12,811 bases of DNA from Comamonadaceae bacterium (GTDB lineage: Bacteria > Pseudomonadota > Gammaproteobacteria > Burkholderiales > Burkholderiaceae_C). Location: positions 1-12,811 of the forward strand of contig JAHEBY010000029.1 of NCBI GenBank assembly GCA_024642025.1. Reading direction: 5' to 3'. Both the position numbers and the translations under genes were made by a program. The notes beneath the pieces were generated by a model. That model saw only the letters and a program-made list of their open reading frames with translations, was not told where the DNA came from and made no database searches. Shown piece by piece: positions 1-5,816 of this stretch; the first letter of the stretch is position 1; each line of letters starts with the position of its first letter.

Positions 1-231
1 CACCTGGCGAGTGAAGGCTTTCCAATCGCGGGAGATGACAAATATGGGGATTTTGAGTTAAATCGAACCTTGAGCAAGAACGGCCTCAAGCGTATGTTTC
101 TGCACGCCTGGCGGTTGACTGCAACCCACCCGGCAGATGCCAGTGGTCTGACGCTTGAGGCGCCACTGCCAGACGAGCTGAGGCAATTTGTGGACTTATG
201 CAAGCAACCCGGCGATGGCAAACCAGCATGA
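1..231 (+). CDS. rluC: 23S rRNA pseudouridine synthase RluC, C-terminal fragment (5' truncated by window)
   Basis: Frame 1 is open from the first base and encodes the last 76 residues of a RluA/RluC-family pseudouridine synthase. The family isomerises specific uridines in 23S rRNA (RluC: 955, 2504 and 2580 in E. coli). The visible part has the typical C-terminal pattern: an 'IAGDDKYGD' segment (residues 9-17 of the fragment), a basic stretch followed by 'RMFLHAWRL', and 'LEAPLPDELRQF'. This is close to the E. coli RluC C-terminus (DDRYGD...LFLHA...IEAP). The S4 and catalytic Asp regions lie upstream and cannot be seen, so the choice of RluC over another RluA paralogue rests on the tail and on context. 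The stop TGA overlaps the ATG of the next gene (ATGA, 228-231), which implies translational coupling. Confidence 0.85.
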   Translation, partial: HLASEGFPIAGDDKYGDFELNRTLSKNGLKRMFLHAWRLTATHPADASGLTLEAPLPDELRQFVDLCKQPGDGKPA

Positions 232-887
232 AAAAAAGACAGTTTGACCTGATTGCGTTTGACTGGGACGGTACCCTTTTTGACTCCACGGCCATCATCA
301 CCCGCTGCATCCAGCTTGCGGTCGCGGATGTGGGCGGTACGGTGCCCAGCGACGAAGATGCGGCCTACGTCATTGGCATGGCTCTGGGCCCGGCTCTGGC
401 GCATGCGGCGCCGGATGTGCCAAAAGAAAAGCACCCTGAACTGGGCGCGCGTTATCGCCATCACTACGTGGCGGGTCAAAGCGATATCAATCTATTCAAG
501 GGCGTGCTGCCTCTATTGACCGCGCTGCGCGGCCGGCAGCACATTCTTGCGGTCGCCACCGGAAAAAGCCGCGCCGGATTAAATCAGGCCTTGCAGGCTG
601 TGGAGCTCCGGGGGATGTTTGACGGTTCGCGCACGGCTGACGAAACCGCCGGTAAGCCCCATCCCTTGATGCTCAACGAGCTGATGGCTGAGTTTGATGT
701 GGGCCCGGAGCGCACGTTGATGGTTGGCGACACGACCCATGATCTTCAGATGGCCGTAAACGCAGGTTGTGCCAGCGTAGGGGTCAGTTACGGGGCCCAC
801 AAGCCCGACTCGTTTGAAATGTTGAATCCGCGATTCGTGGCGCATTCGGTGGGCGAACTTCATGATTGGTTGCTCGAAAATGGATGA
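228..887 (+). CDS. HAD-superfamily (subfamily IA) hydrolase, phosphoglycolate-phosphatase-like
   Basis: A 219-aa cytosolic phosphatase of the haloacid dehalogenase superfamily. All four HAD motifs are visible. Motif I is FDWDGT (Asp12 nucleophile, Asp14 acid/base), motif II is the Thr111 of VATGKS, motif III is Lys143 in AGKPHP, and motif IV is VGDTTHD (Asp168 and Asp172, Mg2+ ligands). Residues about 20-95 form the small alpha-helical cap of subfamily IA. Members dephosphorylate small molecules such as phosphoglycolate, sugar phosphates or nucleotides, and the substrate cannot be read from sequence. The ATG at 228 was chosen because it overlaps the rluC stop and gives a standard N-terminus (MKKRQFDLIAFDWDGT). 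The in-frame ATG at 198 would add ten residues read inside rluC and is unlikely. The 3' end overlaps the Rieske gene by 8 bases. Confidence 0.9.
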   Translation: MKKRQFDLIAFDWDGTLFDSTAIITRCIQLAVADVGGTVPSDEDAAYVIGMALGPALAHAAPDVPKEKHPELGARYRHHYVAGQSDINLFKGVLPLLTALRGRQHILAVATGKSRAGLNQALQAVELRGMFDGSRTADETAGKPHPLMLNELMAEFDVGPERTLMVGDTTHDLQMAVNAGCASVGVSYGAHKPDSFEMLNPRFVAHSVGELHDWLLENG

Positions 888-1248
888 CATCCGTATTCCC
901 CTTTGCAACTCACCGGACCTCCTGGACAGCGGTGAAGGCATTCCTTTCGACGTGACTTACCACGGACAGACCTGCCGCGCGTTTGCGATACGGCATGATG
1001 GCCGTGTTCACGCCTATTTAAACCGGTGTTCGCATGTACCCATGGAAATGGATTACCAACCCAACCGCTTTTTTGACATGACGGGCCAGTGGTTGATGTG
1101 CGCCACCCATGGTGCCATGTACAGCCCGTCAACTGGAACCTGCCTTGGCGGGCCATGCCGCGGCGGCCTGGTGAAAATTACTCTCTCGGAGGAAGATGGC
1201 GTGGTGCACTGGCATACTGCCCATAACCTCAAACCTGTTGAATTTTGA
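880..1248 (+). CDS. Small Rieske [2Fe-2S] ferredoxin-type protein
   Basis: A 122-aa stand-alone Rieske domain protein. The two cluster-binding boxes are present: C-x-H at Cys50/His52 (NRCSH) and C-x2-H at Cys74/His77 (MCATHG), separated by 21 residues. The usual Tyr81-Ser82 and 'TGTCLGGPCRGG' loop follow (Cys88 and Cys93). There is no signal peptide or membrane segment, so it is a soluble cytoplasmic electron carrier or a regulatory ferredoxin rather than a bc1 subunit. No oxygenase or reductase partner gene is nearby, so its redox partner is unknown. The ATG at 880 gives a compact start (MDDIRIPLC) overlapping the upstream stop. An ATG at 862 in the same frame is possible but would extend deeper into the HAD gene. 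The stop lies two bases before the next ATG, so it belongs to the same operon. Confidence 0.88.
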   Translation: MDDIRIPLCNSPDLLDSGEGIPFDVTYHGQTCRAFAIRHDGRVHAYLNRCSHVPMEMDYQPNRFFDMTGQWLMCATHGAMYSPSTGTCLGGPCRGGLVKITLSEEDGVVHWHTAHNLKPVEF

Positions 1249-1250
1249 CT

Positions 1251-2291
1251 ATGACTGATCCAACCCGTCCGGAAAACCAAAATATGGAACCAAATTGGTC
1301 TGAAACCACCTCTGAGCACGCTCGAGAATCTGTAAAAAAAGAAGCTGCGATGGCAAAGGGTGACCCATCGGGATGGGAACGCGCAACGCTGGAGAAGCTC
1401 GTATTCGCCACTTTGGGTGAGCAGCGGGCTGCCCGCCGCTGGCGTACATTCACTCGCCTGGCCTGGCTGGCATTTTTTGCTTTCGTCGTCTGGGCCATCA
1501 TGAGCCGGGCCGCGCCTACGGCCGATATGTCCTCAGACCACACCGCTGTGGTTCAAATCAAGGGCGAGATCGCTTCGGGCGGCGACGCCAGTGCGGAATC
1601 CACACTTGCTGCCATGCGCGGTGCTTTCGAAGACAAGGGAGCCAAGGCGGTTGTACTGCTGATTAACTCGCCAGGCGGCAGCCCTGTACAGGCTGGCATC
1701 ATCAATGATGAAATCCGGCGGTTGAAGGGCATCCACAAGAAGCCCGTCTATGCGGTGGTTGAAGAGTCTTGCGCGTCTGCCGCCTATTACATTGCTGTTG
1801 CCGCAGACAAAATTTATGTGGACAAGGCCAGCATTGTGGGCAGCATTGGTGTGCTGATGGATGGATTTGGCTTTACCTCGTTGATGGAAAAGCTGGGTGT
1901 TGAGCGCCGCTTGATGACAGCGGGTGCCAATAAAGGGTTTCTTGACCCTTTCAGCCCCCAGACAGACGTGCAGAAAGCCTTCGCACAAACCTTGCTGGAC
2001 GAAATTCACAAACAGTTTATTGACGCCGTAAAGGCCGGGCGCGGCAAGCGTCTGAAGGAAACGCCCGAAATTTTCAGTGGACTTTTCTGGAGTGGTCAGC
2101 AAGCCGTGGCGCTGGGGCTGGCTGATGAGCTGGGCAACCTGGACTACGTCGCGCGTGAGGTCGTAAAAGCGGAGGAGATTATTGACTACACAGTGCGTGA
2201 CAACGTGGCCGAACGACTGGCCAAGCGTTTTGGTGCCGCTTTCGGCGAAGCGAGCGTTCGCGCCACGAAAACGGCGCCCGTGTTGCGATAG
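1251..2291 (+). CDS. sppA: S49-family signal peptide peptidase, SppA type (single-domain)
   Basis: A 346-aa inner-membrane serine peptidase of family S49, the short form lacking the duplicated N-terminal domain of E. coli SppA. Residues 1-68 are a hydrophilic cytoplasmic tail, residues about 69-84 are one membrane anchor (AWLAFFAFVVWAI), and the rest is the peptidase domain. Landmarks are NSPGG at 139-143, the nucleophile Ser176 in ESCASAAYY, the GSIGVLMDGFGF segment at 197-208, and the likely general-base Lys228 in AGANKGFLDP. Family members cleave leftover signal peptides in the membrane. The residues after the nucleophile are Ala-Ala where many SppA proteins have Gly-Gly. The ATG at 1251 is two bases past the Rieske stop; later in-frame Met codons at residues 12 and 34 are possible starts. 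It is the last gene of the rluC operon, and its stop lies 18 bases from the stop of the convergent methyltransferase. Confidence 0.92.
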   Translation: MTDPTRPENQNMEPNWSETTSEHARESVKKEAAMAKGDPSGWERATLEKLVFATLGEQRAARRWRTFTRLAWLAFFAFVVWAIMSRAAPTADMSSDHTAVVQIKGEIASGGDASAESTLAAMRGAFEDKGAKAVVLLINSPGGSPVQAGIINDEIRRLKGIHKKPVYAVVEESCASAAYYIAVAADKIYVDKASIVGSIGVLMDGFGFTSLMEKLGVERRLMTAGANKGFLDPFSPQTDVQKAFAQTLLDEIHKQFIDAVKAGRGKRLKETPEIFSGLFWSGQQAVALGLADELGNLDYVAREVVKAEEIIDYTVRDNVAERLAKRFGAAFGEASVRATKTAPVLR

Positions 2292-2309
2292 CGTACCTGG
2301 CGACGCGTA

Positions 2310-3077
2310 TCAGCGCCCAATACAAAAAACAGCGGGCGTCTGGTTGTCCGGCCCCTCGGGCGACTGGCGCCAGCCCCGCACCGTCGTGCTCTTGGTTTGG
2401 GCGGTTGTCAACGTCAGACCGCTGCTCACCGATAGCCGCGTGTTGCCTTGCAGGGTTTGAACCAGCGCCTGCAGCAGCGGGCCGTTCCGATAGGGCGTTT
2501 CAATGAAGAGTTGCGTCTGACCGGATTTCAGCGCGAGTGATTCCAGTGCCTTTATTCTCGCAATTCGCTCGCTGGCATCCTGCGGCAGGTAGCCCGCAAA
2601 GGCAAAGTTCTGACCTCCGAGCCCACTCGCTGCCAGGGCCAGCAACAGGGATACCGGGCCTACCAGCGGAACCACGTCAATGCCAAGATCATGGGCGGCG
2701 CGTACCACCGAAGACCCCGGGTCGGCCACGGCGGGCATGCCAGCCTCGCTCATGAGGCCCATGTCGTGCCCTTGAGTAGCGGCAGCCAGCAATGGCTTGG
2801 CGTCAAAGGACCCGCCATGATCGCCCTTTTTGTGGACCTCCCGTGGCAATTCCTGAATTTGCTGGCTTTGTAGCGGCAATGCCAGTGGATACAGCGCGTT
2901 GACGCGTTTGAGGTAGGCACGCGCCGTTTTCGCGTTTTCACAAACCCAGTGTTCCAGGCGAGCTGCGATTTGCAGCGTAGCACCAGGCATCACCTCACTT
3001 AAGGGTGTTTCTGCGGCGCAGCCAAAGTCCAGTGGCGCCGGAACCAGATACAGGCGTCCTGGCTCGAGCCCACTCAT
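2310..3077 (-). CDS. SAM-dependent methyltransferase, tetrapyrrole methylase / RsmI-like family
   Basis: A 255-aa protein of the tetrapyrrole-methylase fold, closest in pattern to RsmI (2'-O-methyltransferase for C1402 of 16S rRNA). Visible matches are the N-terminal 'GRLYLVPAPL' strand (7-16), the 'SEAGMPAVADPGSSVVRAA' segment (110-128), 'GIDVVPLVGPVSLLLALAASGL' at 132-153, and 'FIETPYR' at 191-197, which replaces the FYESxHR of RsmI. The RsmI signature around AEDTRHT is not conserved and reads 'ENAKTAR' (47-53), and the middle (70-95) is divergent. It is therefore more likely a paralogue with another target than RsmI itself, and the substrate is unknown. Its ATG overlaps the TGA of the upstream yceF gene (ATGA on the minus strand), so the two should be co-translated. 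The assignment to the fold is firm; the substrate is not. Confidence 0.8.
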   Translation of the reverse strand: MSGLEPGRLYLVPAPLDFGCAAETPLSEVMPGATLQIAARLEHWVCENAKTARAYLKRVNALYPLALPLQSQQIQELPREVHKKGDHGGSFDAKPLLAAATQGHDMGLMSEAGMPAVADPGSSVVRAAHDLGIDVVPLVGPVSLLLALAASGLGGQNFAFAGYLPQDASERIARIKALESLALKSGQTQLFIETPYRNGPLLQALVQTLQGNTRLSVSSGLTLTTAQTKSTTVRGWRQSPEGPDNQTPAVFCIGR

Positions 3078-3682
3078 AAGATAACCATGCCGGCTGCGCG
3101 AAGCATGCGACAGGTGCGAATCAGCGGCAGGCCAACCAGTGCGGTCGGGTCATCATTCTCAATAGATTCCAGAATGGAAATACCCAAACCTTCACTCTTG
3201 GCGCTGCCCGCGCAGTCATAGGGTTTTTCGGCTTGGAGATAGGCTTCGATTTCGCTGTCGTTCAGTTCGCGGAAGGTCACTTTCACCTGTGCCAGGTCCA
3301 TCTGCGCAAACTTGCTCTCCCGGCATACCACCGCCACCGCGGTTTGGAAAACGACCGTCTGGCCGCGCATGCGCTGCAGTTGTGCAACCGCTCGGGCGTG
3401 CGTGTGAGGCTTGCCCAGCGCGTCGCCGTGCAAATCCGCCACCTGGTCGGAACCAATGACCACCGCTGCTGGGTGTCTGGCGGCCACGGCGCGTGCCTTG
3501 GCCATCGCGAGGCGGCAGGCCAGCTGTTTGGGCGTTTCGTTCGCGTGAGGTGCTTCGTCAACGTCCGGCGAGGCCACCTCGAATGGCAAGCGCAGACGCT
3601 CGAGCAGTTCGCGTCGATAGAGCGATGTGGAGCCCAAAACGAGTTGGCGCTGGGCAGGTCGCCGCGAAGTGTGATCAGTCAT
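3074..3682 (-). CDS. yceF: Maf-family nucleotide pyrophosphatase, YceF type (7-methyl-GTP pyrophosphatase)
   Basis: A 202-aa Maf-like house-cleaning pyrophosphatase that hydrolyses non-canonical nucleoside triphosphates. The YceF subgroup acts on m7GTP. Family motifs in order are LGSTSLYRRELLERL (16-30; Ser and Arg bind phosphate), PDVDE (39-43), the catalytic-site GSDQVA (77-82, Asp79), GKP (90-92), the metal- and substrate-binding region 'CAGSAKSEGLGI' (157-168), and 'ENDDPTALVGLPL' (175-187). The CAGS-K-SEG and GLPL forms fit YceF rather than the dTTP/UTP-specific YhdE subgroup. It starts 25 bases from the divergent yceD, so its promoter must overlap the yceD start. It is the first gene of a two-gene minus-strand operon with the methyltransferase. 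Confidence 0.92.
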   Translation of the reverse strand: MTDHTSRRPAQRQLVLGSTSLYRRELLERLRLPFEVASPDVDEAPHANETPKQLACRLAMAKARAVAARHPAAVVIGSDQVADLHGDALGKPHTHARAVAQLQRMRGQTVVFQTAVAVVCRESKFAQMDLAQVKVTFRELNDSEIEAYLQAEKPYDCAGSAKSEGLGISILESIENDDPTALVGLPLIRTCRMLRAAGMVIL

Positions 3683-3691
3683 TTGCTGATT

Positions 3692-3721
3692 CTCTTACAC
3701 TCGAGGTATGTCACTTGCCAA
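3692..3721 (-). promoter_or_regulatory. Possible sigma-70 promoter for yceF, overlapping yceD start
   Basis: On the minus strand a TTGGCA box (3721-3716, 5 of 6 to TTGACA) is followed 18 bases later by TAAGAG (3697-3692, only 3 of 6 to TATAAT). The divergent gap is just 25 bases, so some promoter for yceF must lie around here or inside yceD. The -10 match is poor, so this is a weak guess. Confidence 0.25.
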
Positions 3722-4256
3722 ATCCTCCGCCCGTATTGACCCAAAAGGGTTGGCGCGCTCCGGCGGGGCCTTGGAGGGGCATGATTCGCTATCAAAATAC
3801 GAGCGATTAATGCAAGAAACACGGGGGCCAAGGGGTGAAAACACTGTAGATTGGTATGCCAGCGGGGAAATTCGTGGCGGTGTCGATGGGCAAGATCAAG
3901 TGTGGCTAAGTTTGAACGCTGAAGCTACTCTGCCCCTCGAATGTCAGCGTTGCCTTCAAAGTGTTGAAACCCAGCTGACCGTAGAGCGGAAATTCCGGTT
4001 TGTGCGGGACGAAGCCACAGCAGAGGCAGAAGATGAAACGTCAGACGAAGACCTGCTCGTGCTGGAAAAAGACTTTGACTTGAAAACACTGATTGAAGAC
4101 GAGCTGTTGATGGCCATTCCATTGATTCCACATCATGAAATTTGCCCGATTCCGGTCCAACTTGAGGCCGCCGACGCCGATTTCGATGCTGCAACGTCGG
4201 AAAAAGCCAACCCCTTCTCTGCACTGGCGGCCCTGCGCGGCGGCAAATCTGGGTGA
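3708..4256 (+). CDS. yceD: YceD/DUF177 family protein (23S rRNA accumulation protein)
   Basis: A 182-aa protein of the YceD (DUF177) family, which is almost always encoded just upstream of rpmF and is linked to 23S rRNA accumulation and ribosome biogenesis. Family features seen are an N-terminal 'IDPKGLARSGGALEG' segment (10-24), 'ASGEIRG' (51-57), the hallmark L-E-C-Q-R-C-L (Cys79 and Cys82), an acidic stretch (101-123), 'HEICP' with Cys146, and the conserved tail 'NPFSALAALR' (168-177). The CxxC plus the later Cys suggests metal or redox sensitivity, though only three cysteines are present. The ATG at 3708 has GAGG almost touching it, too close for a standard Shine-Dalgarno site, but the N-terminal family motif requires this start. 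rpmF follows after 154 bases. Confidence 0.9.
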   Translation: MSLAKSSARIDPKGLARSGGALEGHDSLSKYERLMQETRGPRGENTVDWYASGEIRGGVDGQDQVWLSLNAEATLPLECQRCLQSVETQLTVERKFRFVRDEATAEAEDETSDEDLLVLEKDFDLKTLIEDELLMAIPLIPHHEICPIPVQLEAADADFDAATSEKANPFSALAALRGGKSG

Positions 4257-4284
4257 TTGGTCGGGTGCCGGGGGGTATCTGGGC

Positions 4285-4290
4285 TATAAT
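4285..4290 (+). promoter_or_regulatory. Candidate -10 box (TATAAT) of an rpmF promoter
   Basis: A perfect TATAAT lies 28 bases past the yceD stop, in the context GGGCTATAATGCG. No good -35 hexamer sits 16-18 bases upstream. A TTGGTC at 4257-4262 is 22 bases away, which is too far for a normal sigma-70 spacer. If used, transcription would begin near 4297 and leave a leader of about 115 nt before rpmF. This would let L32 be transcribed more strongly than yceD. Confidence 0.55.
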
Positions 4291-4336
4291 GCGAAGCTAA
4301 TCGCGAACTGGCCGTTAGGGCTTATCGCGTACCCAG

Positions 4337-4353
4337 TCAGCTTTATCAGCTGA
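4337..4353 (+). promoter_or_regulatory. Hairpin in the rpmF leader
   Basis: TCAGCT (4337-4342) and AGCTGA (4348-4353) are perfect inverted repeats around the loop TTATC. There is no T-tract, so it is not a terminator. It lies about 57 bases before the rpmF ATG and may be a structural element of the leader. Its function is unknown. Confidence 0.35.
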
Positions 4354-4399
4354 GCGGATTTACCAACTTCACGCATTGTCTTTTTGCGATGCATTTATC

Positions 4400-4404
4400 A
4401 GGAG
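4400..4404 (+). promoter_or_regulatory. Ribosome binding site of rpmF
   Basis: AGGAG with a six-base spacer to the ATG at 4411. It is one of the best Shine-Dalgarno sites in the window, as expected for a highly expressed ribosomal protein, and it fixes the rpmF start. Confidence 0.85.
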
Positions 4405-4410
4405 CGGATC

Positions 4411-4593
4411 ATGGCCGTCCAGCAAAACAAAAAATCACCTTCCAAGCGCGGCATGCATCGTTCGCACAATGCCCTGGTTGTTCCGGGCATCGCCGTTGAG
4501 CCCACCACGGGCGAAACGCATTTGCGTCACCACATAAGCCCTACCGGTTTTTATCGTGGCCGCAAGGTTCTCAAGACCAAGTCTGAAGCCTGA
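4411..4593 (+). CDS. rpmF: 50S ribosomal protein L32
   Basis: A 60-aa basic protein with the full bacterial L32 pattern: MAVQQNKKSPSKRGMHRSHN at the N-terminus (E. coli [20 protein letters not shown]), then 'GETHLRHHISPTGFYRGRKVL'. It is the zinc-free form, with no CxxC pairs. The start at 4411 is set by the strong AGGAG site and by homology. Upstream is yceD, the classic neighbour, and a strong intrinsic terminator begins 16 bases after the stop. Confidence 0.97.
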   Translation: MAVQQNKKSPSKRGMHRSHNALVVPGIAVEPTTGETHLRHHISPTGFYRGRKVLKTKSEA

Positions 4594-4609
4594 TTCGCAA
4601 CAAAATGCC

Positions 4610-4651
4610 AGGCCCGGGGCTACTTTAATGGTAGCGTCGGGCCTTTGTTTT
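4610..4651 (+). terminator. Rho-independent terminator after rpmF
   Basis: The 14-base arms 4610-4623 (AGGCCCGGGGCTAC) and 4631-4644 (GTAGCGTCGGGCCT) pair with one G-T wobble and one G-G mismatch around a 7-base loop (4624-4630). They are followed at once by TTTGTTTT (4644-4651). A GC-rich stem with a T-run is the classic intrinsic terminator. It should end or attenuate rpmF transcripts before plsX. Confidence 0.88.
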
Positions 4652-4714
4652 GATGCCTGTGCTTGCAGTTTTACTTGCCGCCTCGCCTACCTCTAGCAAT
4701 CGGCTGGTGTCTTC

Positions 4715-5767
4715 ATGATCACTATTGCTGTTGATTGCATGGGCGGCGACCATGGGCCGGTATTTACCTTGCCCGCCTGCCGCCAATTCCTTGACCGTTT
4801 CCCGGACGCTTCGGTAATTCTTGTGGGACAGGCCGCGAGCCTGCAGAATTTTTCGCACCCACGTGCCACCAAGCTGACGGCCACCGAAGTGGTTGGCATG
4901 GACGACCCGCTGGAAGTTGCGCTGCGCAGGAAAAAAGATTCGTCCATGCGCGTTGCCATCGACCAGGTCAAGGCTGGCGCGGCACAGGCGGCGGTGTCTG
5001 CTGGCAATACTGCGGCGCTGATGGCAATTTCCCGCTATGTCCTCAAAACGCTGGATGGCATAGACCGCCCGGCCATAGCGGCACAAATCCCCAATACATT
5101 GGGCGGTGCTACCACGGTTCTTGACATGGGTGCCAATGTGGATTGCTCTGAAGAGCATCTGTTTCAATTCGCTGTGATGGGCTCAGCCCTGGTTTCCGTG
5201 CTCAGCGGCAACGACAATCCGACAGTAGGCTTGCTAAATATTGGCGAAGAAGCGATAAAAGGTAACGAAATCATTAAAAAAGCGGGTGAATTGCTGCGAA
5301 CTGCATTTAAATCGGGCGATTTGAATTTTTATGGAAATGTTGAAGGCAATGACATTTTCAAAGGAACCGTTGATATCGTGGTTTGCGATGGGTTCGTTGG
5401 CAATGTGGCACTAAAGACCAGCGAAGGGCTAGCCGCCATGATTGTCCAATTCCTGAAAACAGAGTTTTCTCGCAGCATTTTCACGAAAATGGCGGCCATC
5501 GTCGCTTATCCGGTGATATCTGCGCTTAAAAGACGCATGGACCATCGACGGTACAACGGTGGTGCGTTGTTGGGGCTTCGGGGCCTTGTCTTCAAGAGTC
5601 ACGGTTCAGCCGATGCGTTGGCGTTCGAATATGCGTTGGTGCGGGCGTATGATGCGGCCAGAAACAATTTGCTGGACAAAGTGAAGAGACGCATCGCACA
5701 TGCAGCGCCTTTGCTGATGGCGACTGGTTCCGCTTCGCAAATCGCCACCTTGCCGCCAGCGCTGTAA
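4715..5767 (+). CDS. plsX: Phosphate acyltransferase PlsX
   Basis: A 350-aa protein (E. coli PlsX is 356) that converts acyl-ACP and phosphate to acyl-phosphate, the donor for PlsY in phosphatidic acid synthesis. It is a peripheral membrane enzyme. Diagnostic segments are the N-terminal 'ITIAVDCMGGDHGP' (2-15), 'AGNTAALMA' in the first third, 'LLNIGEEAIKGNEIIKKA' near residues 173-190, 'FYGNVEGNDIFKG' near 206-218, 'VCDGFVGNVALKTSEG', and 'YNGGALLGLRGLVFKSHGSAD'. The ATG at 4715 begins directly with the conserved MITIAVDCMGG; no strong Shine-Dalgarno site is visible. The gene starts 63 bases after the rpmF terminator, so it needs read-through or a promoter in that gap, where I see none that is convincing. 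Codons near 5221-5340 are AT-rich compared with the rest. Confidence 0.96.
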   Translation: MITIAVDCMGGDHGPVFTLPACRQFLDRFPDASVILVGQAASLQNFSHPRATKLTATEVVGMDDPLEVALRRKKDSSMRVAIDQVKAGAAQAAVSAGNTAALMAISRYVLKTLDGIDRPAIAAQIPNTLGGATTVLDMGANVDCSEEHLFQFAVMGSALVSVLSGNDNPTVGLLNIGEEAIKGNEIIKKAGELLRTAFKSGDLNFYGNVEGNDIFKGTVDIVVCDGFVGNVALKTSEGLAAMIVQFLKTEFSRSIFTKMAAIVAYPVISALKRRMDHRRYNGGALLGLRGLVFKSHGSADALAFEYALVRAYDAARNNLLDKVKRRIAHAAPLLMATGSASQIATLPPAL

Positions 5768-5816
5768 AACTGCTGCTGCGAATATATAAATTGAACCTGC
5801 TGTGTTGCGCCCGTAA

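Noticed and set aside
579..941. Open minus-strand frame of 120 codons across the HAD/Rieske junction
   Set aside because: It lies antisense to two genes with clear motifs, and its translation has no recognisable domain.
2292..2309. Possible bidirectional terminator between sppA and the methyltransferase
   Set aside because: Only a four-base GCGT/ACGC stem and no T-run in either direction.
4663..4693. TTGCAG ... TACCTC as a plsX promoter after the terminator
   Set aside because: The spacer is 19 bases and the -10 is poor; not strong enough to annotate.
4625..5167. Minus-strand open frame of 180 codons opposite plsX
   Set aside because: It overlaps the terminator arm and the well-supported plsX coding region and shows no family features.
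5783..5790. TATATAAA before fabH as a promoter
   Set aside because: No acceptable -35 sits at 16-18 bases upstream, and the short gap fits simple operon spacing.
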